Assembly: GCA_013397435.1 (NCBI GenBank)
Contig: VZRG01002573.1
Span: 31,040-95,039, forward strand
DNA: 64,000 nucleotides
From: Erythrocercus mccallii
Lineage: Eukaryota > Chordata > Aves > Passeriformes > Dicruridae
Direction of reading: 5' to 3'
Each line of letters starts with the position of its first letter. Position 1 is the first letter of the stretch. The notes beneath the pieces were generated by a model. It was given only the letters and a program-made list of their open reading frames with translations, did not search any database and was not told the DNA's origin. Shown piece after piece: positions 25,066 to 38,275 of the stretch. Made by a program: the position numbers and the translations under genes.

Positions 25066-26367
25066 ATTGCTTTATGTTCTTGAAATGCTAAAATCTTTCA
25101 ATAAAAAATAATAATCTAATATCACATTCTTTTCTTTACTATGTCTCTTCAAAACTTTTTAATGAATTTAGGCAGACCACCCAAATCACAAGAAGTTAGA
25201 AACTACTCAACTGCAGATATAGTGAACCTAGAGTCTGTCATAAGTTATTTTGTCTTCACACTCCTTTACCAGCTTCTACTAGTTCTTTATTGCTGTAAAC
25301 TGGAAAAAAAAACCAAACTGCAAGGCACATGCCTTATTTCTGCTGAATATTTATATACCAGTAAAGAAAAGAATTTAGCTCCTGTGTAAAATCACTACTA
25401 CTACTACTACTTCCACTACTAGAATTCATTGATAATTAATAAATGAAAAACTATTTGTTTCAGTGACAGAGGATCTTGTTTCTACACTGCAAAAGTGGAA
25501 TAACAAAAACTTAGATATTGAGTCTGAGCTGAAATCAATGAGACCTGAAGGGCATTAATCCCTTTGCTTTCAACACCTCAAAGTCCTTAAGACTAAATTG
25601 GTAACTCTTGAAAGAAATTTTATTTTGTCCCAAATATGTTTTCTTTTGCTTAGATATCTGCTTGTAACTACAGAATGTTAATTTTAATTAATGTAATTTC
25701 TCAGAACAAATAATATGAAGATGTTTTGTATCACCTTTGGAATAAGGTTTTATAGACATTGGTATTCAATGTAGGTTTGTAATCCAAAATCAATTGTGTC
25801 ACAATCAACATTTCTAACAATGAAACCTTTGTCTGGCAGTGGATTTGGGATATTAACAAAGCAGGATTATGCATTAGAATGACAGTTTCATATGTGAACA
25901 CCAATGGCAGTACTAAACCATGGTTTTGTACACGTGGAAAGAATTTCAAACCTTTAAAAATAATTCTGTCCTACAGAGTCTTCTGCAGCATCCTATAACA
26001 AAGATATATCACAGTACAAGCAGTGTCTACCCATACCCCTGAGTCTGATGAGTCTGATGTGTACAGATAGATCCTCTCTTCACCTAGAAATTGTGGCAAA
26101 TCAGTACTTATTCCATTGCACTCTGAAAAAGTTTGCTTCCTGTTTTCATTCCCTTCCTTCCCTTCTCTTCAGGAGAATTTTGAAAATCGTGGACAGTCAG
26201 GGATGAAATTAAGACATGCTTTACAGTTTCGTCATGTCACAAGTTCATCTTTATGACTCAAATCTTCATCATTTATGCCAATTATCGTTTTCTTTTTGTA
26301 GCTAAAAGATAGGGAAAGTTACTGCTGATGACTATGAAGATATGTTCAACCAGGTACAATCTACAAT
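25066..26367. other. Intergenic, nothing recognised
   Basis: Unique-looking sequence with a tiny (ACT)n run near 25393. The frames at 25141-25389 and 25731-25949 have no motif or splice context. Confidence 0.5.
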
Positions 26368-26445
26368 GGAAGGAAGGAAGGAAGGAAGGAAGGAAGGAAG
26401 GAAGGAAGGAAGGAAGGAAGGAAGGAAGGAAGGAAGGAAGGAAGG
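26368..26445. repeat. (GGAA)n microsatellite, left flank of gap
   Basis: About nineteen tetramer units, purine-only on the plus strand, grading into GGGAGAGAGAAAGA just before the N run. Confidence 0.97.
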
Positions 26446-26457
26446 GAGAGAGAAAGA

Positions 26458-26707
26458 NNNNNNNNNNNNNNNNNNNNNNNNNNNNNNNNNNNNNNNNNNN
26501 NNNNNNNNNNNNNNNNNNNNNNNNNNNNNNNNNNNNNNNNNNNNNNNNNNNNNNNNNNNNNNNNNNNNNNNNNNNNNNNNNNNNNNNNNNNNNNNNNNNN
26601 NNNNNNNNNNNNNNNNNNNNNNNNNNNNNNNNNNNNNNNNNNNNNNNNNNNNNNNNNNNNNNNNNNNNNNNNNNNNNNNNNNNNNNNNNNNNNNNNNNNN
26701 NNNNNNN
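26458..26707. other. Assembly gap of 250 N
   Basis: An N run between GGAA and GAAA tetramer arrays. The missing part is probably the transition between them. Open frames crossing it are artefacts. Confidence 0.95.
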
Positions 26708-26778
<71 letters not shown>

Positions 26779-26780
26779 AA
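26708..26780. repeat. (GAAA)n microsatellite, right flank of gap
   Basis: About eighteen perfect GAAA units, purine-only on the plus strand. With the GGAA array it forms a compound repeat of more than 150 known bases. Confidence 0.97.
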
Positions 26781-29183
26781 TTTTTGTAGATTTAGTCAAA
26801 CTAGCTCCCTTACATGGAATACAATAACTTCAATAATGGTAAAATTCTTATCTAATAATTGAGGCCTGAAATTTTCTCTATCAAAATATTTTAGATAGAA
26901 AGTAAATATGTAGTTAAATGTATGAAAGTCATGAGTTATGAATACGTCTATTTTCAAAATAAACGAAAAAAATCTGCTTATATTTAAAAACTATATCAGG
27001 TTGTCCCAAAACCAATATAGTTTAACACATACTTGATGTCTTTCAGGAAAATAAAATTTTTGGTTTGCTTAGAAGGGGCAAAGACTTTTGGTAGTTTTAA
27101 ATATTAAAGGTAAATAAATATGTACTTCAATAATTAAGGATAATCAAACCCAACATTTTTCTATTGTAGAAATTAATATAATTCAATGCTAGCAAGTTAT
27201 ATCTGATGAGATAGTAAGTCCAAAATATATTTTAAAAATTGATGATAGCTATAAAAATGCCTATTGTGCGTCATCAGAGAAGAAAAAATGTATTAAGATA
27301 ACTTAGAAATACATATACATGTGTTCAGCTTCTTTTTGGTCAGATGAACAAAACAGAAATATATAACACAGTGCTGAAATATATTTGATATATGCAGTGA
27401 TATTATACCATGTATTAGGTAAATGTTAAAGAGAAAAAATACTTTCTAAGAGAGAGATTGTTTCACTGGTTCATGTCAATCGTCCTGTCATTCAATGTAT
27501 TAATGCTACACATATCTTCCCTGTGCGGAAGTAGACTGCATTTCAGTGAAGATAAAGGGTTTCCAGTGGGATTCTACAGAGAGTGATCAGTGATTTATGT
27601 TGTTCTTCTGTGCCTAATATTCCTCAAACAGATTTTAAAAATACGCCCAACTGTCTACCAATAGTCATACAACAAAATACAGGAAATAGAAACTTTGTTA
27701 CTTAGTCTGCAGCATTTTCCTTTCTTTTCTCTGTCCCTTCCTCTTTGCTTTCTTAATTTCTTCATGTATATGTGACTATTCTCCTAGCAGAAAACTTACT
27801 TAGATATGGCAATGTTGATAAAAGCAGTGTGTGTTGCTTTGATGCCAAAAAGCTTTGGCACATCTTGAGGATAATAACGACCCCATTTCCTTTTCCATCT
27901 AGTGAATGGAAACTGCTGAGAAGAAAATACATATTTCTTACAACTTTTCTCATTGATGACTAAATCTTTGGCCATATAAATATACATGGTATTGGCAAGA
28001 ATATCAAGAAATACATCAAGATCAAACATTTTTCAAGAACTCCCAATTCTGCTTCTGAACACATGAATTGGCTCACAGTTCCAGGAAATTTTTGAGGTGT
28101 GTAAAGACACATTTTTGCTTCAGTCATACACTTCCCTTTACACAGATAACACTGGACCAGAAACGTTTCCATCTTGAAAAGAAATAATATCACCAGGCAA
28201 TTAGAGTAATTCTAAATAAAAATGAGAGATTGGAGAAGAAACATGATTTCTTTTTAAGAGAAATTTTGATTAAGTAATATCAAAATTTTTATTATCAATG
28301 TCATCAACAGATGTTTATAGCAGAAAAGTACATTTAAAATATACAACCATTAAACTTAATAGAGTTGTACTAAATATTACAAAGCATGTAAGTCAAAAGA
28401 AGTAAAAGGTAAAAACCAAGAAGTTTTATTTATTTACATTTTATGATGACTGAAATTAAGTAAGAAAACCAACATTCAACAGGTACTTGTCTTAAATAGG
28501 GATTTGTCTTAAATAAAATTATTCTTAATGATTAAAAATTTTTCAAATTTTTCCTATCAGTTTTGAATGTAGTGTTTTGGTTATTTTGCTGAATGTACCA
28601 GGACATGGAAAACTTCTAAAGTTTCTGAATAAAATCACAATTTCAATATTAAAAATTTGAATGTGTGAGAATAGCTCCATGAGAAAATTCTTCTGAATGT
28701 GCTCCTGCCCTGGGGAGATACAGTTGTTGTATGCAATCAACAATGTGAAAAACAAGAAGAGAAGAAAAAAGAAAGTAGAAGATGACATTAGCCCAAAGGG
28801 TTTCCTGAAGCAGACAGATGCACGAACCACACTCACGGGACTCCTTGTTTGCTCTGAGTGAATCATTTATAGACACTAAAGACAATTATAGATCCCAAGG
28901 AAGATTTTGTTTTCTTATAAGAATAAAGAAGGAGAGGAGGGAAGAGAAAGTGAACATTCTAATGTTACTTTTTAAAACCACCCATCTATCAGATGTATAG
29001 GCCAGTTTTGACAACAAAGGATGCCAAAAGTACCTCTCATCTGTTTGTGGTTTCTTGATATCAAGACCAATTTCTGGTACAGGGGGAAGATGGGAGTAAA
29101 AAAACAAACTGGCCTTACTATTAACTGAAAATAATCGATTACCTGCTTTCTGAAGGCCACTAATGATTAGATCTTTCTCTAAC
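26781..29183. other. Intergenic, with overlapping minus-strand open frames of unknown nature
   Basis: No repeat was recognised. Minus-strand frames follow one another at 28886-29209, 28543-28885, 27960-28193 and 27796-28029. The 77-codon frame at 27796-28029 ends at a sequence close to the splice-donor consensus (CTAAGTAAGT, minus strand). The frame at 27960-28193 holds a cysteine-rich stretch (CYLCKGKC). However, a stop stands one codon before the ATG of the 27796-28029 frame with no AG acceptor between. I recognise no protein family, so I do not call a gene. Confidence 0.3.
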
Positions 29184-29188
29184 ACTTC

Positions 29189-29944
29189 TGTCTTGGTTTG
29201 GGAAGACACGTGTCTGCCAGGGAAAGTTGGAGGTTCCCTGGGACTGAAGAATGTAAACCCTCTCGCTCCAAATTGTTATAATTTTGTAATTAAGAGCTTT
29301 CAGGCAAAGATTTGGGAATAGGAATAACAGTTTTTACTAGGAATATTAACAATACAAATGTATTAGTACAAAAAAAACCAACAAGCAAACAAACAAACAA
29401 AAATCCTGGAAACCCTGACAGCGTCAGAAATATGACCTGATACCTTGTTGGTCAGGGTATTGGAAGCAGTCCAAATAAATCCTCCTGGAGTAATAGATGC
29501 GATTCTGTTGGAGTAGAGATGATCCCGTAGAAAGGGTCCAGTGGGGGTGAGATGGGTCCAATCTTCCTCTGCAATCCCGTGGAAAACAGGCTGCCTTGGT
29601 GTTCCTGAGTCTCCATTTCCGTTTTTATCTAGGTAGGAACGGTTGGCTCCCCTCACTGGCTGGAGTATCTCACAATGGGATGATGTAATGTGTCATGTCA
29701 TTGGTGAGCCTTAATGGCCCATTAACAGAAGATATCCCCCGGAGGGAGGATGGGTTGTGGAAGAGATAAGGAACATTGTTCCACCTGGTTTTAACATCTG
29801 GCTCCTTATCAGAAGGCACCCGCCCCCTCCCCCCTGGAATTATGAGGAATGGGTTATACACGAGATAAAGAAAACATCTTCCCAACCAGTTTCAACAGGT
29901 AGAAAAATAGAATAAACATTTTTTTGGTTACATAACCCATGACA
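29189..29944 (-). mobile_element. Solo LTR of a passerine-type endogenous retrovirus
   Basis: The ends are TGTCTTGG and CATGACA. Flanking ACTTC (29184-29188) and ATTTC (29945-29949) match at four of five positions, a slightly worn target-site duplication. Promoter features point to the minus strand: a CCCATTGTGAG block, then AGATAAAAAC (plus 29621-29630) as a TATA-like box. An A-rich (CAAA)n run at 29370-29400 lies inside. The 756-bp body resembles an abundant songbird LTR family from memory of its TGTTGGTCAGGGT and GGGATGATGTAATG blocks. No internal genes adjoin it, so it is solo. Confidence 0.8.
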
Positions 29945-29949
29945 ATTTC

Positions 29950-32900
29950 TCATTAAAAAACAATGGGAAATTTAAACAATGAGGATATTCACTGAGTTTT
30001 ACTGGATTTTAAAATGTTGCAATTCTTTCCTCAAGTTGGATTTTTTTATTTCTCATCATGTAGCTATGAAACCATAAATAAGAAACTGGACAAAACTCAA
30101 GGTCTATCTCTTAAAGCAAGCTGCCTGAATAGTTCAGCTGTCTGATTTCTTTATTTTGTTACCTTTCTTGATTTTTTTTCTTAAAATTGACATTTATTTG
30201 GCCTTGAAATAAGTATATTAAACCAGTGGTTTTACTTCAGTGTTTTTAATTGAGATCTTCTACAGCTACTCAAGATAATGGTTAGGTTGCCATTTTCTTT
30301 TTTGTGAGGAAGAATTACCCAAACTGCCAAAAAAAAAAATCACATTTTCTATAAACTAATCATTAAAAGTTATTGATTTTACTAATATTTGGCTTTGCTA
30401 ACAAAACATTTATGATACTATATCCTATTACTTGTAAGGAACCTTTAAGATTTTACTACCTGTAACACTTTTTATCTAATCCCATTTATTACTGTATCAA
30501 TTAATAATTTTTATCTTGCATCAGAGTTGCCTGGATCTGTTTGATTAGCTATTTTAGTAAAGTCTAGGAGGTAAAGATCTCCCAGATTACATAAATATTT
30601 TGCCTATTAAATTAGTATCTTTGGTTTTCTCTGTTTTACTATAGCACGTTTATGAAAGTTGCTGATATAGTAATTTTAACATTAGTGCCTAGAGAAGGAA
30701 AAGAAAATTATAGAAATTATATTCCAGCATGCCCTCTCACCTAACCCCAGAATGTCTCGTCTGTAAAAATGGCCATAATACATGAAGCAGAGTTCATATT
30801 TTTATTGCCTGTGCATATTCACTTTGAGTATTCTTTGAAGAAGCATGATTACACACTTTCCCATTACTTCACAAAGCATTTACAATGTTTCATTATGTGT
30901 CTCTTTGTTAAATGGAAGTAGAAAATGCAATTCTACTAACATGCTATTCCTGTTATAGTCACATACTCTTTTCTCTGGCTACTTGCCAAAGTTTGACATA
31001 GGAGATATCAACCCCATCACTTGGCACAAATTACTAGACCAGTCATGTGCTTTCATGGTAGGCAACCTTCGTATTGCAGCAAGTCTGAATTTTGCATCCT
31101 TAAAAGTGGGTATGCCCTTTATGTAACATCATCACGTATTTTTGAATTGAAGGTTCAAAAAAATTAGAAATCTATATGAATAGGTTTATTCTATCTTATG
31201 CTTCATCTTGATTGCCTGAATATGGTTTTTAGGATAAACAAGAATCCATTTGTACTCTATGAGGACATTTTTATTCCTAAGTGGACTTTGGACTTACCTC
31301 TAAATCAAAGATACCATGTTGTAGCATAATGATTTCAAAGACATGTGTATTATGTATATGTATAATACCAAATGAAAATATATGCTTACTATATTGACAC
31401 GTATTAATCTATTTTATTTTAATTTTTATTTCCTTAAAATTTATGAAATATTGGCCTTTTATAAGGGTTGCAGAAAATTGTATCAAACATCCTTTAAAAA
31501 ACAGACTATTTTTTGCACATTCCCTGAGTAGTTAACTACTTTTTATTGGTTTTGTTTGCAATGCTTTTTAAGGCCACGCCTTCTTTTCTTCACAGTACTT
31601 GCTAAGGAGTAATTTGTAGTTTCCCAACAAATACACTGGTTTCAGCTTTAAGGGTTTTCTTCTGATCTATTATTGCCCTCCTCAAGGATTTGAAAAGAAT
31701 TACTGCTCCAGCCCCAATCCCTTTCCTCATGGCCCTGCTCCAGCATATCCTCTACACTCAAAGCTGCAGGCAGAAAAACACTTGAGAACAGCTGTGTAAT
31801 GTTACTACATTTATTTCTAAATCTTACAAGGCATTTTGAAGTCCAGGGTATCTTTGGCCCTGAGTATCTTTCTGACACATAATGGGGAGAATGAGACAAC
31901 AAAGGTATGTGGCAGGCACCATTCATTTGTTGCTGAAGTCATAAAAATATGCATTTAATGATTAGAGGAATGACAACTTATTTGGACTATTGAGGCACAT
32001 TCAGACAATCAGCAAGGAAAGTCAATTATAAGTGTAATTATAATAGATCAGTGTTATAATAGATTCAATGACAGTAAGACAGAATCCAGCTTTAAAACTA
32101 TGTTCTGATAAGCATTCAAATGCTGGGAAAAAAAGCTGGGCCATTTACTCTACTGGATTGACTTTATATGTTCACATAAAAAACTGACTCTCATTTTGAG
32201 TGATATATTATAAAACAGTAAAAAACCACCATTTCTTGTTGAGATGACATATTTGATCTTAAGTATGATTCAACTGCCTAAAAAATACCTATTGTCATTT
32301 GCTCTGTCCCTCTGTCTCTAACTCATCCTGATGACAGAAGGCTGAAAAGAGATGTGTGCCCTTCTGGACTAAGAATTTAGAGCCAGGAGGGATACCCCAG
32401 GGCATCTCAGCTATCCCTACCTGCCTATCAAATCAGACTGAACTGTGCTGGTAGAGCTCTCTTTTGCCCATCACCATTTCAGAATGAATATTTAGCTTAT
32501 TTAAATATTTAGCAGTTTCAAATATCCAGATAAAATACTGATATTGTTAAATTACTGAGAAATTTGCAGTTTTACTGACTGATGTAAAATCCACTGTTCT
32601 GAATAGTTGGTTCAGAAACACTAGCTATTCCTGAAAGAGTAACAAAGTAACTATGGTACAGCAATATGAATACAAAAAAAAATTGCTAACTTTGCGTGTA
32701 AAAGGATGAGCTTAGTGATTACCTTTTCACTCAGAAATAAAAACTTGAACAATGGTAGATAATTCATGAAGCTATCAAGTCACTGTTTATCACCAATTAA
32801 AAAAGCACAGAAAATATTGAGGTAGTAACAGAAACCAGTAAATTAGTGAACAAAACAAAGAACACTGTTATTCTGCTGTAGAAAAACATAGTTTTCCTAC

Positions 32901-33448
32901 CTTTAATTATGTTGTGCAGTAAGCTAAAATGAAAAAAAAAGTCAAAAAGTTAGAGACATATAATGAATTTACATTAGGAATGGCTAAGTAACTGGTGACT
33001 GTTTGGTTTAGGAAAAGGATAAAGAAAATGAAACAAGATGAAGAACAACAAAAAACATTAGTAGTGTTGTGGAGAGATGATAGAGATAATTGTTGGCAGT
33101 TTTTTACTATACAAACATTGTATGTGTCAAATCTCCTTCTCTTGGTTACTATCACTGCAGAAAAGTGCTAGGGGAGTGAACCTTAGGACAACTCAAAAGA
33201 AATATTGGAGATTTTTTATGTCTTAGTGCCTTGCTTTGTTTTTCTATTCTTTTTCTATAGACCTTCATGAAAATGTAATTATTTTCAAATTAATATGGAA
33301 AAATCAAAGGAATCTTGTGCCTGCCAAGAGATTCTTGACATTTTATATTGCTGGTACTTCAGGACAAAGCATAATGTAATTACTTCTTCACAATATCCAC
33401 CTACTTTTTTCCTGATTTCTGCTCCTTCTTTCAAAGTCTTTCTCACAG
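29950..33448. other. Intergenic, nothing recognised
   Basis: AT-rich unique DNA. A slightly GC-richer patch at about 31650-31900 opens a 92-residue minus-strand frame with no motif. Confidence 0.5.
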
Positions 33449-33850
33449 AGTCATAAAATAAGAGAGTAGTTTGGGTTGAAAGAGATCTTAAATCTCATCT
33501 CACTCCAATCCCACTGCCATAGTCAGGGACATTTTCCACTAGATAAAGTGATTCAGAAATCCATCCAGCTCAGCCCTGAAGAATCCCAGGGATGGGGCAT
33601 GCAGAATTTCTCTGAAAAACCTATTCCAGTGACTTGCTAGCACCACAGTAAAGAATTTCTTCTATTATCTAATATAAACCCATTGTCTTTCAGTTTAAAG
33701 CTATCTCCTCTTGTCCTAGCATACCCTTGTCAAAGTGCCTTTTCAGCCTTCTTGTAGGTCCCTTTTAGGGGGAAGGGTGCCATAAGGTCTCCCTGCAGCC
33801 TTCTCTTCTTCAGGCTTAACAAGTCCAACTCGCTCAGCCTGTTGAAGAAA
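33449..33850 (-). mobile_element. CR1 LINE 3' end, antisense
   Basis: The plus strand carries the reverse complement of the final ~400 bases of an avian CR1: worn terminal repeats (AGTCATAAAATAAG), TTTGGGTTGAAAGAGATCTT, then CTCCTCTTGTCCTAGC and CAGCCTTCTCTTCTTCAGGC, up to CGCTCAGCCTGTTGAAG. The copy is 5'-truncated and moderately diverged. Confidence 0.93.
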
Positions 33851-36800
33851 GAAAAGCATGAAAGGCAAAAGCTACATTCTGCTTTTCAGGCTACTGCCAG
33901 TTTTTCAGACAGAAACATTCAATGACAAAACAAGCAGGTGTTTTTCCAATACAGTTCTTGTATTGTCCAATGCAAACACTGTATTTTCAGTAACATTTTG
34001 GTACGTTTTCTTTCAAGAAAAGAATTATTTGCTTTGGAGTCCTTCTTATTTAGCTGGGATTTGGATTTGTTTTCAATTTATTTTTTTGTAAACTTTACTT
34101 TGGGGCTAAAAAAGTAAAACTGTATTTTAGATTTTTAAGTACCCTTTCTTTTTCTCCAAGAAAGTTTTCATTTCATTTTTAGATCAGTTTATTTGATTTC
34201 CAGAAGAATATTTTACTACTTGAATTTGAGAAATCTTGTGATTTCAACATAGAAAATACTCTAAAGCAAGTCTTGCCATTTTTCTAGTCTGGCAAAGAAA
34301 TAAATTGAAATTTTCCACTTGAAAAATTCTAGCAAAGAATACTTTCTGTATTAATGCATCATGTGTGTAAAAATGGGTTGTTTTTTCTTCTGTATTTTCT
34401 TGTGTTACTGAAAATAATTGACATTATAGGAAGTGTTTTAACCTAAAGAAGATATGACAACATTGTGACATTAGTAAACATTTAAAGCACTCAACAGTTA
34501 TATTACTTTAGTTTTTCTCATAGAGATGGGCAAAATAAATATGTTACAAGTATAAACTTAGCCATCATGCCATGCCATGACAATGATTTTGTAAGAGCTA
34601 TTACAGGAATAGGGTAGTAATTACATAGAAGTTTTATTACCTGTATCATCATTATTGTTGTAGAGCTTTTTTATACCAAATGCAATTTTAAAATTTGAAT
34701 TATTTCTGTTAATATTATTGAGTAAACAGAGAAAATACACCAAAAAACACCCAAAACAACAAAACAAAAAAACCCCCTTCACTATGTGTCTTTGAAGTTG
34801 TACATCAAATTAAGTAATATCTTTTTTGTAACAGATAATTTCTCAGAGAAAAATAATTTGTACTTTTACAGATAGACAAAATACTTTTCATACTGTTTAT
34901 GAATATGTCTTACTGGCTATGTAAATCATAACTGCTGCCAAGAATTAGCAATCCAAATGACAGACAAAACATGGAAGAAAAAATGCAGTCAGAAAGGATA
35001 TTTTGCATTTATGAATTTGCAGAAATAATACTGATGCCAGATAGATGAACAGTTCTTAAAGAATACTGAAAAGAAAAAAGCAAGCATACAAATTTTGTAA
35101 CATGACACACAGAGTATTTCTACAGATAAAAGGAAGACATCAAACATTTAAAGTCAATAATTTACCCAATTTGTGTCTTGACAGTTGAATTGTCCAAGAT
35201 CACTTCAGTAAAAGTCTAATCTATATTAATGTTAAAATTAGTAAAAAGGAAAAAACCTTAAAACCTGCTACTAGGGTACCCCTTTTTGCTCCCTTTGGTT
35301 CTTATACCACCAGTATGTTTTTGAGTCCCAAAGTCAGCACCACTGAGAAGAAAGGAGGGGATTGTAATGATGAATTTTGTTCAAAGGTCTTCATTTTGTG
35401 AGTGCAGTATTCCTGGGAAGTGATTTCTTCTTACTTGGCCTTGGGTCTATCTTTCTTATCACAACTGCAGGTTGACAATGGCCTCTAAACTGTTGTCACC
35501 CTCTGTCACATCCCCAGAGCTCAAGGATAACCTGGGGAAGCAGCAGTCTCTAGGCCCCAGTGCAGGAGTTAAAGCCCATAAACCCAGATCGGGTCAAGCT
35601 GAGGCTGAGATTCTGCATGACTGGGTGGGCGCAGAGCCTTCACTCATTTCATAGGAGTAGTGAAAGTCATCTTTAACAGGTGCATTATTGTGCATTATTG
35701 TACTGCAACACTCTGTATATTACTATGGAAAAATCAAATAATGGAAAAATATTTTTAATCATGAAAAACATTCAAAGCTTGCAAACACTGATGAAAAATT
35801 ATCTTTGTAAATGTGCTAGGAAAAATGACTAAAACTTTTTAAAGAAAGATGAGGGAAAGAATAAGTCTGTCAGAAAACAATTTCTGAAACAAAGAAGAAA
35901 AATCTCTCGAAAATACCCTGCTTTGGGCATTCAAAACTAAATGTGAGAAAGTACTACCATAATATTAAATATAAAATACTCAAGTATCTGTGAATATATC
36001 TAGGAACATGTGTCCATGTAGGTGTATATGTGAGTATTCAATTAAATATAACACAATTTTTTCATTAACAAAGAGAGAAATTAGGTGACCTAAAAGAACC
36101 TTTTTAATCCCTGTCTTTTGTTGTTTTCTCTTTGTCTGCATTTTAATGAATTCTTATTTATCACCCCAGCATTAATTTAGAAGCTGTTAAATAATTAAAA
36201 GGCAATTGATGAAGTAAACAGATGATTGAATTGGAAAAAGCATTATTGAGTTGCTAAGAAAGGTCCTTTCCAAATATATGGCTGTTTAACAAGTGACATA
36301 ATCTCATTTCTATCTTTAAAATTTTCTATCTCTTATATGCATCTTTTTTGCTATCCTATTATTCATGAAGATGTCTTATTTATCATAAGTTTGGTTCAAT
36401 TTACTCAACTAAACACATGTAGTACCACCTAAGATCGTACAGGGTATTTTATTTGATTTCCAGCTGCCACTAGACCATTATCTCTATTGAGACCACAGCA
36501 TCTGCCACTCATATGTAATTGTCTTGTGTGCCTTAAGATAGCTCAAATGACATTAAACACTTATATTAATGTGACTGAATAAACCACTTTATACTTTGCT
36601 AGAAAGCGCCTATCTAATATAACTTTCATAGCAATAAAGTACTTTTGTGTTATATGTGGCTTTTTCCTTACACAGATAAGAACTGTGAATCTCCTTTATA
36701 ATGGAACTTCTGTTTGTCTACTGACTAGACAGAGAAAAATCATTTAGATGAGGTGTGTAGCTTTTAGGTAATTAAACTGAATCTGATAGAATTATATATT

Positions 36801-37685
36801 AAACTTTGTAAAGTAGTTGAAACAGCAGGTGACTGCAAAGGTGCAACACTGTGCTGAAACTAAGATATTTGTTGTCCCTTTTCTTTGTCTGATACTGTGT
36901 GAAATTTACATGAATTTACATATATTCAAGTGCTAGAATTATTCTCCTACTCCATGTCTCAGGAATAGTGTGGCTATAAACCTACCAAGCAATAGCACAA
37001 TATTTATGGTTTTTGAAATTTCAGGCTATGAGTGGATGAGACTGACTTGGAAGAAGATATGCTCATATTCACAAAATAAATTCTGAAATTTCACATACTT
37101 CACTAATTGGGCAGATGAAACTCTGTAGAGAAGAAATGAGGGGAGAAAATTCCACTATTACTTTTTAAAAATTAAATTAGTAAGAAAAACACACAGAGCT
37201 AAGGGTAAGATAGAACAGAAGTTTATTGTACACATACAGACTGTTGCAAAGGCTCTAGTGAGTTACACTTACTGAAAATTATTTTTAAATACACTGGAAG
37301 TCTGCATTTTATTTAGAAACAAAGACTTTCTAAAAATATCTTTTAACAGGAAAATATTATGATGCTGAGAATTATTAAGGAAGTAACAAAAGACAGGAGC
37401 CTGAAGTCTTTCTCCCTTTGTAGATTGCAAATATTGAATTCCTGAGCAGATATAATGAGAGAATCGTAAACCAGGCAAATTGTATTAATCTATGAAAATC
37501 ATCTACTCTTTGATTTAGGTATTGTAAGAAAAAATTCAAAAAAAGTTTTGGTTAAATGTGAATTCCATAGAATCCAAATGTGATTTAGAAGCTTGAAGAT
37601 TAAAAAGATATAATCAGTTTCTTCTCTAAGTGACTATTGATTTGTCATGAAATGTCTGTGGTATTTCCGAGAATTTCACTCTATT
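33851..37685. other. Intergenic, nothing recognised
   Basis: AT-rich unique DNA. A perfect 2 x 10-bp tandem (TGCATTATTG) sits at 35681-35700. A GC-richer patch at 35470-35660 opens a 60-residue frame with no motif or splice context. Confidence 0.5.
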
Positions 37686-37757
37686 GGTTTGGTTGTGGTT
37701 TTTTGGTTTTTTTTGGATTTTTTTGTTTGTTTTTGTTTGTTTGTTTGTTTGTTTTGC
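37686..37757. repeat. T-rich (GTTT)n low-complexity tract
   Basis: About 70 bases of T runs broken by G, ending in GTTT units, just 18 bases left of the ERVL solo LTR. Confidence 0.9.
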
Positions 37758-38155
37758 TACATATAACAAAACAGTTGTATTGGTTTGGCACAGACTGGTT
37801 TTTGGTAGCAGAGAGGCCACAAAGATGATTCCTGTGGGAAGCTGCTGGAAGCTTCCACCATGTCCAGCAGAGCCAATCCCTGATGGCTCTGAGGATGGAC
37901 ATGCTGCTGGCCAAAACTGGGCCAATGAGAGGTTGGCAATGCCTCTGTGATGACATATTTAAGAAGAAAATCTAAACAAAAGTCACAGGGTTTGCCTCTA
38001 GTCAGAGAAGAGGACGAGGTGAGAACATGTGAGGGAAACAACATGGAGACACCAAGGTTGGTGGAGAAGGAGGGGCAGGAGGTGCTCCGGCACCGGAGCT
38101 GAGATTCCTCTGCAGGCTGTGGTGAGACCATGGTGCAGCAGCTGTGCCCCTACAT

Positions 38156-38275
38156 CCTGTGGGGATCCATGGGGGATGCAGAGATCCACCCACAGCCCAT
38201 GAAAATCCACAGGGAATGCAGAGATCCACCTGCAGCCTGTGGGGATCCATAAGGAATACAGAGATCCACCCACAG
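38156..38275 (+). repeat. Minisatellite inside the LTR, 40-bp unit x 3
   Basis: Three units start at 38156, 38196 and 38236. Each carries the core ATGCAGAGATCCACC or a one-base variant of it and ends in CCACAG or CTGCAG. Units 1 and 3 both begin CCTGTGGGGATCCAT; unit 2 differs most. Confidence 0.93.

Noticed and set aside
26328..26827. Lysine/arginine/glutamate-rich or serine/phenylalanine-rich frames of more than 150 residues
   Set aside because: They are translation of GGAA/GAAA microsatellites plus an N run, not genes.
38156..38275. Regular direct repeats as a CRISPR array
   Set aside because: The units are contiguous with no unique spacers and lie inside an avian LTR.
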